From Onthophagus taurus (lineage: Eukaryota; Arthropoda; Insecta; Coleoptera; Scarabaeidae), in the NCBI RefSeq assembly GCF_036711975.1, contig NC_091970.1:3231501-3295500 (forward strand): DNA of 64,000 nucleotides, written 5' to 3'. Shown piece after piece: positions 1 through 12,240 of the stretch. The notes below the pieces were generated by a model. That model had not been told where the DNA came from. It did no database searches and saw only the letters and a list, made by a program, of their open reading frames with translations. Position 1 is the first letter of the stretch; every line of letters begins with the position of its first letter. The translations under genes and the position numbers were made by a program.

Positions 1-2098
1 TCTTTAGCATAAGTACCCCGCACTATGGGGTCGCCATCCCCCAAGGGGTATAACCTCCCACCAGCTGCTGACCTTTGCGTAACACAGTTTCCTTCATAAA
101 ATATTCCCTATACATCAAATAAAGGAGATATGATTTTTTGAATTTTCTAATTTTTAACAGAGTTTTCTTTAACAAATATTTTCTCAATAATTTTTTTATC
201 CAACCCATATATTATTATAAACCGTCTTAAAGTAGACAATTTATACTTTAATTTAAGATAAAAATCATTGATGAATTCCTCCAAATAAAAGAGATATGAT
301 TTTTTGAATTTTAAGTATTTAAAGATGCCTCCTAATCTAGTTAATTTACAGTATTTTCTTAAAAAATGTTTTTCTCAATAATTTTTTTATCGAACCAATA
401 CTTTATTATACACCGTCTTAAAGAAAACACTTCATACTTTAATTTAAGATAAAAATCATTTTTGAATTCCTCCAAATAGAAGAGATATGATGATATGATT
501 TCCACATTCAACATTTTAAAAATAATTTCAAACTATATTAATTTTAATTAGATTACTTCATCATTTAATGAACAGAAAAACACAAAAAGTTAAAAAGGTG
601 AGGTCTTCTACGTGTCTATAGAAGGGAAGATCCAAATTCAATTAGTTAATTACACCGAGCTTTCGTTAAGCTCCCGACGAGAACTAACAAGTACACGAGG
701 CTTTTGAGGGAAAAGTAAGGATTTTGTGGACTAATTTTATTTTTCGTTATTTGATATGAACCTAATTAACGATATTGGATCACGATAATAAAACGGATTA
801 TTATTAAAACCCTGAATTCTCGAATCATGTGAACATAAAACCAAAATAAACCAACTTTATAAAAGGTTATCAAAATTAAACGATGTTTATACTAAAAAGC
901 CTATGTTTATTTATCAATTTTCTCAGACTGAAACATCTCGATGAAGAGAACCTCGTATATAAAATCAAAGAGAATTTAATCCAGTTTGATTATGTAGCTT
1001 TTTAATTTAGTAAATTAACCGACGAGTCAGCAATATATACACGCAGATAATTGAAATTGCAATCTCTAGTAATTGATTTGAGCACTAGATGATTAAATTC
1101 CGAATATGGATAAATTAGGTATGACGCATCGAAATTAAATTATGATCGAAGAAAAAACATAAATTAGGGTACACCGATTTGGGGTGTTGTAACCCGAGAT
1201 TGACAAACTTTTTAATAAACTTGGAACCGTAACGATAACGCATTACATTTCCAAAGAGACCCTAATTGCAATTCGACCCTAATTTTCAATGGAACCCCCA
1301 AAAACCATTCCCTATAGAAAACTTAGATCGAACAGAAACGTGCCGAAAATCCCAAAAAAAACGTTTTCGTTTCGATTCGTGTCGTTCACGATTTCTTCTT
1401 TTTAAGATAATAACTTTTTTCTCTAGCTCAATTAAAAGCGGAGAAACGAGAAGTGCCTTGGAGTTGTAACGCGCGCAATCCTTCACTCGGGGTTATCTTA
1501 ATTTTTCATCTTGCCGCTAACTAATCCTTCGCGTGCCCAGCTTTGTTTAATTCAACACTGTTTGCCGATGCAGATAAGCCGAGAGAGGAAGTTTGCGTTG
1601 AAATTTATACCTCGGACGACGGGAATTGTGCGAGAAACGTTACATATACAAGAGCCCTGATTAAATAGAAAACGGATTTGAGAATTATTTTAAATACAGG
1701 GTGGAAATAAAAGTTCTCATTTTAACGTAAATGAGGTATTGTAATATAATTATTTTTTACTGATTTAATCAGTTTTGGGTTGGTATGATATTAATTGCAA
1801 TGCCTTGGCTTAATCAAGTGGTATTAGACATCTTGCAACTTATGTTTAGCCGAGGTCGCTTGCGCCCGAGCTATCAGCACTTTACACTACACCGACACTA
1901 AATCGAACTGTATAATATATTATAGAGACTCGACCGTAAGTGACCTCGGTTTAATCATATAGTCTACGTTTTGAGTTAAGCCGAGGCGATGATGTTAGTA
2001 TGTGTTCGGTTAAAAATTAATATGTTATCAATAGCACTGCCTCGGCTCCTAGCGGTCTCGTCTTAATCAGACTGAGACTCTGATTCTCCCTCCTAACT
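1..2098. other. Intergenic DNA with a two-copy tandem duplication
   Basis: No gene is recognised. Bases about 115-500 are a tandem duplication of about 191 bp: the motif CCGTCTTAAAG recurs at 222 and 413, and a GAGATATGAT motif precedes each unit. The first 60 bases resemble a short GC-rich patch at about 41,715-41,755, with GGGGTCGC and CCCC palindromic runs, so a short dispersed repeat is likely. From about 1,760 there are degenerate relatives of the 123-bp array that follows, including one inverted copy of its GC-rich core at 1,851-1,872. Confidence 0.6.
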
Positions 2099-2149
2099 TT
2101 ACCTGAGGTTTCTTGAGGTTGAGGTGCTGTTGTTATTATTGGTAACCAA

Positions 2150-4815
2150 TTTTGAGTTGGTGTTAGTACGTGATAATAAAATTTGGATGTAGTATGGTAT
2201 CAATAGGACTGCCTCAGCCGCAAGTGACCGCGGCTTGATTAAACGAAAACATAGATTTTCCATTCTAAGTTTATACGAAGTCGTTTGAGGCGCTGATGTT
2301 AGTAGATAGTAATCAATTTTAGGTTGATATGGTATCAATAGCAGTGCCTCGGCCGCAAGCGACTTCGGCTTAATCTTGCGAAGATAGATTTTCCGCTCTA
2401 AGTTTACTCCAAGTGTTGATTTTAGTAGCTGGTAATCACTTTTGGGTTTATTTGGTATCAATAGCACTGTCTCGGCCGCAAGCGACCTCGGCTTAATGCA
2501 GATTTTCCGCTCTAAGCTTACTCCAAGCGTTGATTTTAATAGCTGGTAATCAATTTTAGGTTGATATGGTATCAATAGCACTGCCTCGGCCGCAAGCGAC
2601 CTCTGCTTAATCTTGCAAATACAAATTTTCCGTTCTAAGCTTACTCCAAGCGTTGATTTTAGTAGCTGGTAATCACTTTTGTGTTGATTTGGTATCAATA
2701 GCACTGCCTCGGCCGCAAGCGACCTTGGCTTAATCCAGATTTTCTGCTCTAAGCTTACTCCCTGCGTTGATTTTAGTAGCTGGTAATCATTTTTGGGTTG
2801 ATTTGGTGTCAATAGCACTGCCTCGGCCGCAAGCGACCTCGGCTTAATCTTGCAAATACAGATTTTCCGTTCTAAGCTTACTCCAAGCGTTGATTTTAGT
2901 AGCTGGTAATCACTTTTGTGTTGATTTGGTGTCAATAGCACTGCCTCGGCCGCAAGCGACCTCGGCTTAATCTTGCAAATACAGATTTTCCGTTCTAAGC
3001 TTACTCCAAGGGTTGATTTTAGTAGCTGGTAATCATTTTTGGGTTGATTTGGTGTCAATAGCACTGCCTCGGCCGCAAGCGACCTCGGCTTAATCTTGCA
3101 AATACAGATTTTCCGTTCTAAGCTTACTCCAAGCGTTGATTTTAGTAGCTGGTAATCACTTTTGTGTTGATTTGGTGTCAATAGCACTGCCTCGGCCGCA
3201 AGCGACCTCGGCTTAATCTTGCAAATACAGATTTTCCGTTCTAAGCTTACTCCAAGCGTTGATTTTAGTAGCTGGTAATCACTTTTGTGTTGATTTGGTG
3301 TCAATAGCACTGCCTCGGCCGCAAGCGACCTCGGCTTAATCTTGCAAATACAGATTTTCCGTTCTAAGCTTACTCCAAGCGTTGATTTTAGTAGCTGGTA
3401 ATCATTTTTGGGTTGATTTGGTGTCAATAGCACTGCCTCGGCCGCAAGCGACCTCGGCTTAATCTTGCAAATACAGATTTTCCGTTCTAAGCTTACTCCA
3501 AGCGTTGATTTTAGTAGCTGGTAATCACTTTTGTGTTGATTTGGTGTCAATAGCACTGCCTCGGCCGCAAGCGACCTCGGCTTAATCTTGCAAATACAGA
3601 TTTTCCGTTCTAAGCTTACTCCAAGCGTTGATTTTAGTAGCTGGTAATCATTTTTGGGTTGATTTGGTGTCAATAGCACTGCCTCGGCCGCAAGCGACCT
3701 CGGCTTAATCTTGCAAATACAGATTTTCCGTTCTAAGCTTACTCCAAGCGTTGATTTTAGTAGCTGGTAATCATTTTTGGGTTGATTTGGTGTCAATAGC
3801 ACTGCCTCGGCCGCAAGCGACCTCGGCTTAATCCAGATTTTCCGCTCTAAGCTTACTCCAAGCGTTGATTTTAATAGCTGGTAATCAATTTTAGGTTGAT
3901 ATGGTATCAATAGCACTGCCTCGGCCGCAAGCGACCTCTGCTTAATCTTGCAAATACAAATTTTCCGTTCTAAGCTTACTCCAAGCGTTGATTTTAGTAG
4001 CTGGTAATCACTTTTGTGTTGATTTGGTATCAATAGCACTGCCTCGGCCGCAAGCGACCTTGGCTTAATCCAGATTTTCTGCTCTAAACTTACTCCATGC
4101 GTTGATTTTAGTAGCTGGTAATCAATTTTAGGTTGATATGGTATCAATAGCACTGCCTCGGCCGCAAGCGACCTCGGCTTAATCTTGCAAATACAGATTT
4201 TCCGTTCTAAGCTTACTCCAAGCGTTGATTTTAGTAGCTGGTAATCATTTTTGGGTTGATTTGGTGTCAATAGCACTGCCTCGGCCGCAAGCGACCTCGG
4301 CTTAATCTTGCAAATACAGATTTTCCGTTCTAAGCTTACTCCAAGCGTTGATTTTAGTAGCTGGTAATCATTTTTGGGTTGATTTGGTGTCAATAGCACT
4401 GCCTCGGCCGCAAGCGACCTCGGCTTAATCTTGCAAATACAGATTTTCCGTTCTAAGCTTACTCCAAGCGTTGATTTTAGTAGCTGGTAATCATTTTTGG
4501 GTTGATTTAGTGTCAATAGCACTGCCTCGGCCGCAAGCGACCTCGGCTTAATCTTGCAAATACAGATTTTCCGTTCTAAGCTTACTCCAAGCGTTGATTT
4601 TAGTAGCTGGTAATCATTTTTGGGTTGATTTGGTATCAATAGCACTGCCTCGGCCGCAAGCGACCTCGGCTTAATCCAGATTTTCCGCTCTAAGTTTACT
4701 CCAAACGCTGATTTTAGTAGCTGGTAATCACTTTTGGGTTGATATGTTATTAATAGCACTGCCTCGGCCGCAAGCGACCTCGGCTTAATTAAGTTTACCC
4801 AAGGTTGCATCCAGC
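2150..4815 (-). repeat. 123-bp tandem array, 22 copies (114-bp variant units mixed in)
   Basis: CCTCGGCCGC recurs at 2,821 and 2,944, giving a 123-bp period; a 114-bp variant, which lacks nine bases beside the core, runs for example 2,707-2,821. Each unit contains the core CGGCCGCAAGCGACCTCGG followed by CTTAA. Both periods are multiples of three, so one minus-strand frame stays open through all 22 copies and mimics a 903-codon gene. A three-unit block with a 114-bp junction appears twice (about 2,500-2,800 and 3,830-4,110), which shows block-wise amplification. Low-coordinate copies are more diverged than the centre, as expected of a homogenising satellite. Confidence 0.92.
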
Positions 4816-6117
4816 CGAGGCGTCAATTTAGAAACTCAATGGATTTTTAAATAATAATTATAAACAAAAATTTTCTTTATTATTTTATAATTACCCACGA
4901 GATTAGAAAACCTTTAAAAACCCAATTTAAAAAAAAAGTCCTTAACTTCCGTTTACTTTACATTTAAACGGCTTCAAGTGTGAATTTTAATTTCTCCGGG
5001 TATTTATATTTCTATGTATTTTTTATTTCCTCCTTTTCGTTTCGTATCGTTTCGCGACGAAGCTTTTTTAAGATCCCCCAAAAAAAGATCCCATCCGAGA
5101 TAGAACCGGAATGGGCCTTATTTAAATTTTAACCACCTTTCCGGCTCGAATTTCCGCAGAGAAAACACCGGGTTCGACAGCACAATGGAATTTTCATTAA
5201 GGTAACAACATTATCGAAGCACCCCCGATTCCCTTTGAGCATTTTCGACGCACCAAGTTGGATCCATCACGTGTTTATATTTCCAAATAATTTTTTTTTA
5301 ATTATCTCCCTTTTAAAGCTTTTTATAAAAAATTTTTCTTCATTGTTTAATAATAATAAAAGCTTTTGCGACGGTTAATAAGTGCTTTACCCTCGAAACA
5401 GTGAAGGTACAAGGGTTTAAACACCGTCATCAGCGAACAATAAGGGTCCCATTCTGCTGCGTTATTGAGTTCTCGAGAGTAAATAGGGAAAAGGAAATGC
5501 TAAATAGGCGATCTGAGTGTACGATAAAGTAGATCGCGCGATCTAGCGGGCGCCATCTGTTGAGGGGCGAGAACCGGAAGTGCTTTCATTGAGTCGTTTA
5601 TCTGGCGAGTTTCTAAGCCCCGTTTCGGCGCGAACCGGGACATTTATTAATGCTCCGAAGTGCTCGAGAAAGAAGCACTCCTTTTTCGATGGTGTGTTTC
5701 TTAACGACTTTTGCGGGGGGATATCGTTGCGGCGGATGTTTGAGATGTTAAATTTATTAATTTTCGAGCGGAACGTTTTTGATTGCGCCATAAAAATTAT
5801 TGCGATCGTAAAATTCGACGGCAATTATTCGGCATGGTAGGCGCAGGAAGTATGTTGTGTTATGGTAGAAATAGAATTTTAATTTAAATCATTTACCTGA
5901 TATTGTAGAGACGTGGTTAAACCAACCAATAACAATTAAGAGTAGATACTCTTTTATCTTCCTCATCTTGATCACCCTTTCAACTCATCAAACCCAAAAC
6001 GTCCCAAACTCACAAAATATCATAAAATCATTACAACCAAGTTCTCATCATCTTTAAATTTTAAGTGTCTCGAAAAACATCACATCATCACCGATTAAAT
6101 GAAATGTTTTATAAACT
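4816..6117. other. Intergenic, no gene recognised
   Basis: AT-rich spacer with a GC-richer patch at about 5,500-5,850 that carries short overlapping open frames on both strands without recognisable domains. A GCGCCATCT word, an insect CTCF-like core in reverse, occurs near 5,549. Nothing else is supported. Confidence 0.5.
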
Positions 6118-6129
6118 TTTTTTTTTCAG

Positions 6130-6400
6130 CACGCGTGTTCTTGGTGGTTCGTGCTGAAAAGCTTACGAAGCGTCGCGTTCTGCGAACATCGGTCGACTGC
6201 CTGAAGCAGAAGAGTTCGGCTGCAACCCGGGTTCCAATGGGATGAGCGCACGCATCCCTATTGCCGGCGGCACGCTCCTGGCAATACCAGGAGAGAAACT
6301 TGAAGTGACTTGAAATTTGATCACCAACGAGAGAGAGAGCAAACTTGTGGATATTGTGACACCTGTATGTCTGGCCTCAAGGTTGAAGTACCTCAAAATA
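6130..6400 (+). other. Candidate exon bounded by strong splice signals
   Basis: A pyrimidine tract ending in CAG (6,118-6,129) precedes this GC-rich block, and a near-consensus donor (ATGG/GTAAGT) follows it at about 6,400. None of the three plus frames stays open throughout. The longest runs about 45 codons from the acceptor and then stops. A late ATG at about 6,367 would start a short frame reading MSGLKVEVPQNNG into the donor, so this could be a 5' exon holding mostly untranslated leader. No downstream partner exon was found within the window, and no family is recognised. A chance pairing of splice-like signals is possible. Confidence 0.25.
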
Positions 6401-7335
6401 ATGGGTAAGTAGCAAATCAAAAATCTTATTGTTCGCTAACGATTTATTACATCCATTGAATTCTTTCAAAAACTAGTATTAAAGCTCCTTTAGAATTCTT
6501 TTAAAATTCTTCCCTTTAGAATAATATAATGGTTTACCTGCTTATCCTCTCTTAACTCGAGTGGAGAACCAATTCAATTTGCCTCAATACTCCTATATGT
6601 TAAGCATTATTCAATATTTTGATAACGCAATCCTTAAAAATCTTGATTAATTTAAAAAAAATCTCATACTAAATCAACAATCTGTGAGAAAAATAACGTT
6701 TAAAATTTAACACCTCTTCACAGGTAACAATTACCTAGTTCCCCTAAGAAGCAGATGTTAACTCCGCCTACGGTACCTTTTCAAAGCGAAAAAAAAATTT
6801 TTTTTGAGGGGGCAAACGGTTTCTTTTTGCCTTAGCGTTCTCTCGTAGGCATTATTTATGTTAACAGCTCGAATAGGCCAGTTTTAAAAGCCTATTCGAG
6901 TTTTCTAGCGTTAGTGAATGGGACCCCCTGTCCAAATATTGGAATTTATACTTTTTTTTTAGCGGGTTTCAACTTTATGGGACCATTTTCTTCACGGTTC
7001 CCGTTGAGGAGCTTGGATACGTTATCTTCTTTTCGATTTTTTTTAGTAGGTGTGAATTGAGAGCAATCTAGATAAGGCTAAAAATAAATGCGGTGTATTA
7101 AATAAAAGTAAATATGGGTTTTCGTTTCTTAAGAATAATATTGATTCTTTTAATTGGCCCTCTCTAAAGAAAAAAAAAAAGATTTTTGGTGTGGTGAATT
7201 TAAATTAAATTTGCTTTAAAATGCTTCTTATTTGATGAAGATATCTCAATTAGTTTTGGAGATACGAATTTTTTAATATTGTTAAAGTAATTTCTAAAGT
7301 TATTAATTTTCTAATTTTTTAAAATTATCAATAAC
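6401..7335. other. Intergenic with one perfect hairpin
   Basis: No gene seen. A perfect 11-bp inverted repeat (CTCGAATAGGC, 6,868-6,878, with its complement at 6,890-6,900, loop 11) lies in the middle. It is followed by a T-rich stretch and has no terminator role in a eukaryote. It may be a decayed palindromic element. Confidence 0.5.
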
Positions 7336-7337
7336 TC

Positions 7338-7990
7338 TCAAAGACCAGAACTAATACTAGCACTATCACTAGAACTAACACTACACCTAGAAAAGTATTG
7401 GGTTTAGCCGTCTTGAGAGAAGTGGGACTAAAACTAGAACGAGAACTAGAAACATTCGGGTTTAGTCATGAAAAAACTTTCAGTTGTCAATGTCAACTTT
7501 AATTTTATAATTATATTCGTAATCTTCATAAAATAACCTTTAAAATGAGCCCAAAGATGACGTACTTATCTCAAAAAACAAAAAAGTTAGAATAAAAAAC
7601 ATTAAACCCGAAGTTAGCAACAATGAAGATAGCAATTTAATTTTTAAATATTGATACCAACCTTAATTTTTGATTTTTTTTATTATATTTTTGTTTTTGT
7701 GACAAATATTAAGACATTTTATAAAAATTAAGAATATGTCAAAATGACATTGACATTTCAAATCGGAAGTTGACTATAACTTCATTAATATTGAAGATAA
7801 ATATGTCGTGTTTGTACTCATTTTAAAGGATTTTTAATGAAGATTACAAATGTGTCAAAATTGAGGTTGATATTTTAAACCTGAAGTTGGTTATCATATA
7901 ATAGAAGTTCTATAACTGAAGTTAATCTAGTGTTAGTCACTTTTACGCATTTTCTTTTTATTTTGAACGTGTTTTTTGGGTCATTTCGCA
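7338..7990. repeat. Dispersed repeat: hexamer-rich arm plus ~115-bp internal repeats
   Basis: The block opens with CTAGAA/CTAACA-type hexamers and the phrase ACATTCGGGTTTAG, then carries diverged internal repeats built around AACCTTTAAAATGAG and GACATTGACATTTC. The same composite recurs at 17,450-18,375, and a fragment lies near 63,240-63,500. It has no coding capacity. It is best read as a non-autonomous mobile element or its remnant; the class is not determined. Confidence 0.7.
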
Positions 7991-8214
7991 TTGATTAAAA
8001 AAAATCGTCGATTTTTAAGCCATATGAGTGCCACAAGTTTCTTAATATTTCTTTTGTTCAAAAAAGAGCGTTAATCTATTTGTAGAGTCTCTGAAGATGG
8101 CCAAGGGCTGAAATTAGTTAGACTTAAATTCTGTCTATTCTGAAAAGTCATATTTGTAGAGAGATGAAAACGAAAATTCCGTTTTTCTCAACAATGGTCG
8201 CTTAGTCAAGTGAT
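7991..8214. other. Short intergenic spacer
   Basis: AT-rich, no open frame or motif of note. It separates two copies of the hexamer-rich repeat family. Confidence 0.5.
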
Positions 8215-8400
8215 GCATAACGCGGTCCAATTGTTATTCAGCGTCAGATTGTTGTATATTTTTATTGAACTAAAAGTAGAACTAACACTAGACCTAGAAC
8301 TAGAATCATTCGAGTGAGAGACGTGCGGCTAAATTCGAATGTTTCTAGTTCTAGATCTAGTGTTAGTTCTAGTGATACTGCTAGTGTTAGTTCTAATTTA
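8215..8400. mobile_element. Palindromic MITE-like element with CTAGAA-hexamer arms
   Basis: The left end reads TTGTTATTCAGCGTCAGA and continues through TTGTATATTTTTATTGAAC into hexamers (CTAGAA, CTAACA, CTAGAC). A central inverted pair (ATTCGAG... / ...AATTCGAATG) is followed by the complementary hexamers. The fold-back layout without coding sequence and the multiple copies in the window (29.2, 34.3, 57.0 and 63.6 kb) support a miniature inverted-repeat element. Target duplications could not be defined. Confidence 0.6.
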
Positions 8401-9043
8401 AGTTTAATCGCAAAGATGTATTCAAAAAATCGTACCTTCCACACTTTATCAAATTCCAAACCAAGTAGGTGCTTTTTAAAGCCTTATATCAAAAAGAATC
8501 GTCATCCGAGAAACTTATAATTTTATATAATCCAAGCAGAAACGTTTCTTTATAACCTGAACAAATTTTATCTCTTAAATCGTGATAGTTTTCTTAATTA
8601 ATGCGTTTTGGCTTTCAATAAAGGATGATGTTAAAAAGTAAAGCAACTAATTGATTAACGTAATGAAATTAATGATAAATATCTAACCGTAAAACCTTAT
8701 TGGGATAAGAATCTACTTGAATATCTAGCGTTGGAAATTTTAGAGAGTAAAAAAGAGCTAATTAAATTAAAACCGAGTCCATTTCGATTGGAGGTTCCCC
8801 AAAAACCGTAAAACGCGCCCTAAGGTTTACTCCTCGCCTTAGAAAAGGTCAAATGCGCGGGGGTTAAAAGGCTCCCTTCACTTAGTTTCCTTTCGTTTTG
8901 TGAAGAGAAAACTTTCGCTTTCAACGCGGACTTTTTATCGCCCTAATGAAGATTGAAGCCGGTGCGAAAAAGTTTAGATTTTATTCATACAGATTCAATG
9001 GGTTCTGTACGACAGGGAAGATTATTTTTACATCTTAAGTTCA
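8401..9043. other. Intergenic, nothing recognised
   Basis: AT-rich downstream flank of the carboxylesterase gene, with a more GC-balanced patch around 8,790-8,960. No gene, RNA or clear repeat is seen. Confidence 0.5.
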
Positions 9044-9049
9044 TTTATT
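9044..9049 (-). terminator. Poly(A) signal of the carboxylesterase gene
   Basis: AATAAA on the minus strand, about 30 bases beyond the stop codon at 9,080-9,082. Confidence 0.7.
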
Positions 9050-9079
9050 TAAATTAAATTATTAAAGTGCAAAAATTAA

Positions 9080-10975
9080 TTAATAGGTATCAAAAGGTCT
9101 GTTTCCATATTCAGAATAAATTTTTTCCCAAAATTCGACGTCTTCACGATGTGGGTTTTCGATGATATTGATTTTTTTATCGATTTCAAAGCACGTGGTG
9201 TGGTCCGTGTCTGCGTTTACAGGTTCCCAAATTTGATTGTTAAATAGGTCGTCTTTTGATGGGGTTGGATTGCTAAAATAATTTAATTCGATTAAAATCT
9301 TTTTTTTTTGGAGTTATTTCTTACCCAGTTTTTATGAAATTGCACCATAATTTAACTAATTTTTCGCGCATCTTTTTATCGTCGTTATCGATATTTCCTT
9401 GGTGTTTCCCGTAGAATAAATATTCGAGTTCTTCGCCATGTTCGACCCCATTTAACGTTCGATTTCTTTTCCCCAAATTCCCTTGATAAGTGAAGTGATA
9501 AAGATAAGTTTTAGCGAATGGGGATGCTAAGTAAACATCTTTTAAGATGGGTCTAACGAATTGGTCATCACTTGCAAACTAAAATTAAATAAATTAAAAA
9601 ACCCCTACTTGTTTAAGATTAATTCGATTTTACATGAACCGTGTTTGATATATTCGAGGTAAAACTATGATTTCCTATGTAATGGTCTTTAATTAATTTC
9701 GCTGCGAGTTCATTTCTTGAATTTAAATCGTTTGGGAGGTACCTCCTTATATTTTGATCATAATTTTGGTAATACTTATTAAAAGCTTGAAATTCTCCAA
9801 TCATGAACGCCGCCTCCAAGGAATTAATCCCAATCATTTTTGGGATTCTCTTAAATTCGCCTCTCTTTAAATCTTCGAACGCCATAGAACTGAAATAACT
9901 TCCTTTATGCGGGGGTTCCCTAACAGGGATAAAAAGCAAACTATTAAAAGTTCCACCGCCAAAAACAACTTCCATGTGAGTACTAAATGAGGCATTTCGC
10001 AACTCCTCCGTCGATTTTTTTCTTAACTCTTTCAACAAAATTGTTGAGTCAGTTGTTGAAACTCCTAATTTGCCCCCAAGAACGTACGCCCCTGTCCTAG
10101 GATATCTCGATAAGGCCCAAGGAACCAAAACAGAACCACTTTGTTGGATGATCCCGCTTATTTTTCCTTCCAATCTTTTATGCATCGTTAAATATTGGGC
10201 TGAAACAGCCCCCGCGCTTTGCCCAACTAAAGTTATTTTATTTGGGTTACCCCCAAAATGATGGATATTTTTATGGATCCACTCAACCGCCATTAATTGA
10301 TCTTTCAATCCAAAATTTCCAGGAATCGTTTCGTCCTCAGTACTCAAAAACCCAAACACTCCAAGCCTGTAATGAACCGTCACAACGATTACATCCTCCT
10401 CAATAAAATAATCAACACCATTTAGAGTATGCGACCCATAAATAAAAACGAAAGCTCCTCCATGGAACCAAATCATTATTGGTAAAGAACGATTTATGTT
10501 CTAAAAATGTTAATGTAAAAATCATTTTGATACAATAATTAATCTTACCGGGGTGAAAATATTTAAATACAAGCAATCCTCATTTCCTTTATTTTCGTAC
10601 AACTCAACGCAAGTACTTTTCGGTTTAGTCGCATCATAAACATGATCCCAACGATCAAAAGAAACTGGTGCCTAAAAAAACAAACTTAAATTACGACATA
10701 TTCATTTAATTAAGTAATTACCGCAAATCTAAGCTCCCCCAAAGGTGGTTTAGCATAAGGAATACCTTGGAAAGCCACATAAGCTTTTCCTTTACCAACG
10801 GTGTAAACATTTTTTCCCTTTACACTCCCATATTGCGTTTTAACTCTAACCTTCTAAAACAATTATATTAATTATATTAAAATAATTATATTAAAAGAAT
10901 TGTATTTACTTGTTCGGAATACCCAATAAAACCACATAATACGACGTAAATTAATATCGTTTTTGTTGTTATCAT
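9080..10975 (-). CDS. Secreted type-B carboxylesterase, six exons, 544 aa (juvenile-hormone-esterase-like motifs)
   Basis: Exons read on the minus strand are 10975-10910, 10853-10722, 10671-10549, 10500-9634, 9578-9325 and 9272-9080. All junctions are GT/AG and keep frame, giving 544 residues, normal for insect carboxylesterases. The start codon opens a signal peptide ([16 protein letters not shown]). The HGGAF oxyanion loop is at 120-124, the nucleophile Ser202 lies in GQSAG, Glu336 in NSLEAAF and His443 in GVEHGEEL, so the catalytic triad is complete. GQSAG rather than GESAG, and GxxHxxE, are features of juvenile hormone esterases, but other insect esterases share them. The substrate is therefore open: hormone, pheromone, odorant or dietary ester. 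The protein should be secreted. Introns are about 50-57 bases. Confidence 0.93.
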
Positions 10976-11104
10976 GTCGACGATGTCAGGGACACTGCGA
11001 AAATTGTGGACAAGTCTAAAATTAACGCGCATATTATCTGATATCCGCATCGTTGTTGCTGGAATGTTTGAAATGTTTTTGGAATTACCAAGCAGCATTT
11101 ATGA

Positions 11105-12240
11105 CATCATTAAGAACTTTTCTAAGTTTAGCGCCATCTCTACGTATTAATTGGTACTAAAGCGATCGGTCATTTTTTTAATCTGCTTTTAGGACGTATT
11201 AATTTAAGAATTACTTAGTAAGAAACCATTTTAATTATAAATAACTTGTAACAAGTATTCATACAAGTTTTTTTGAAGTGATTTTATTCTTGTTTAGTAA
11301 CTGACATGAACATCGTGAGATTAAAAATTTTACTTAATCCTTAAAATCGCCCAATTTAATTAGATTATTAGAAAAAATCAATAATAATAATTGTTTTGAT
11401 AGTTAGTATTTAAATTTGCATTAACTAAAAATAAATTAAACAAAATTATATTTTAAATTAAATTGTTTACAACATTTTTCTAGGTTTAGCGCCATCTCTA
11501 CGTATTAATCAGCACAAAAACCATCTCATTTTTAAGGCTGCTTTTAAGCCATTAATTAAGAATTATTTGGTAAGATTCTTTAATAATTAACTGTTTATAA
11601 CAAGTAGTTAAACATCATTTTAAACATCGTACAAGTTTTTTATGAATTTATTTTATTTTTTGACATGAACATCGTCTGATGAAAAGTTTTACTTAAATCC
11701 TTGAAATCGCCCAATTTAATCGGGTTATTTGCAAAAACCTAAAATTATAATTGTTTTGACGGTTAGTATTTAAATTTACTTTAATTTAAAAAAATTTAAG
11801 TTTAAATTAAAATGTTTACAAATTTTTTCTACGTTTAGCGCCATCTCTACGTATTAATTAGCACTAAAGCAACTGTCATTTTTAAGACAGCTTTTAAGTC
11901 TCATTACTTGGTAAGAAACCCTTTCAATTCAAAATTAAGATACTTTAACAACTACTTATACACCCAACTACTAACTATTCATATAAGTTTTCATGAAATT
12001 ATTTTATTTCTTTAATTCTAGATAAGTCGTAAAATCTTAATGTTTATGGATTTAAAATTTTATACAATTCTTCAAATCGCCGGATTTAATCGGATTATTC
12101 GGAAAACCCTGAAATAACGATTGTTTTGAAGGTTAGTATTTAAATTTACATTATTTAAAAAAAATTAAATAAATAAATTTTGATTCAATACTAATGCGAT
12201 CTGTCATTTTGACATTTCATCATTAACTTATTATAAATTT
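11105..12240. repeat. ~355-bp tandem repeat, three copies plus a remnant
   Basis: The phrase TTTAGCGCCATCTCTACGTA recurs at about 11,128, 11,486 and 11,835 (spacing 358 and 349). Each copy is followed by similar blocks (GCACTAAAG...TGTCATTTTTAAG, then ...ATTTAATCGGATTATT). A partial fourth copy fades out near 12,240. The copies are diverged in their AT-rich parts but keep the GCGCCATCT word exactly. The array lies just upstream of the esterase start. Confidence 0.8.

Noticed and set aside
2099-4810. A 903-codon minus-strand open frame
   Set aside because: It is the 123/114-bp tandem array read in phase; there is no real start context, domain or independent codon pattern, and neighbouring diverged units break the frame.
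6868-6900. Perfect 11-bp hairpin as a terminator or riboswitch
   Set aside because: The window is eukaryotic nuclear DNA with introns; no bacterial-type regulatory element is expected.
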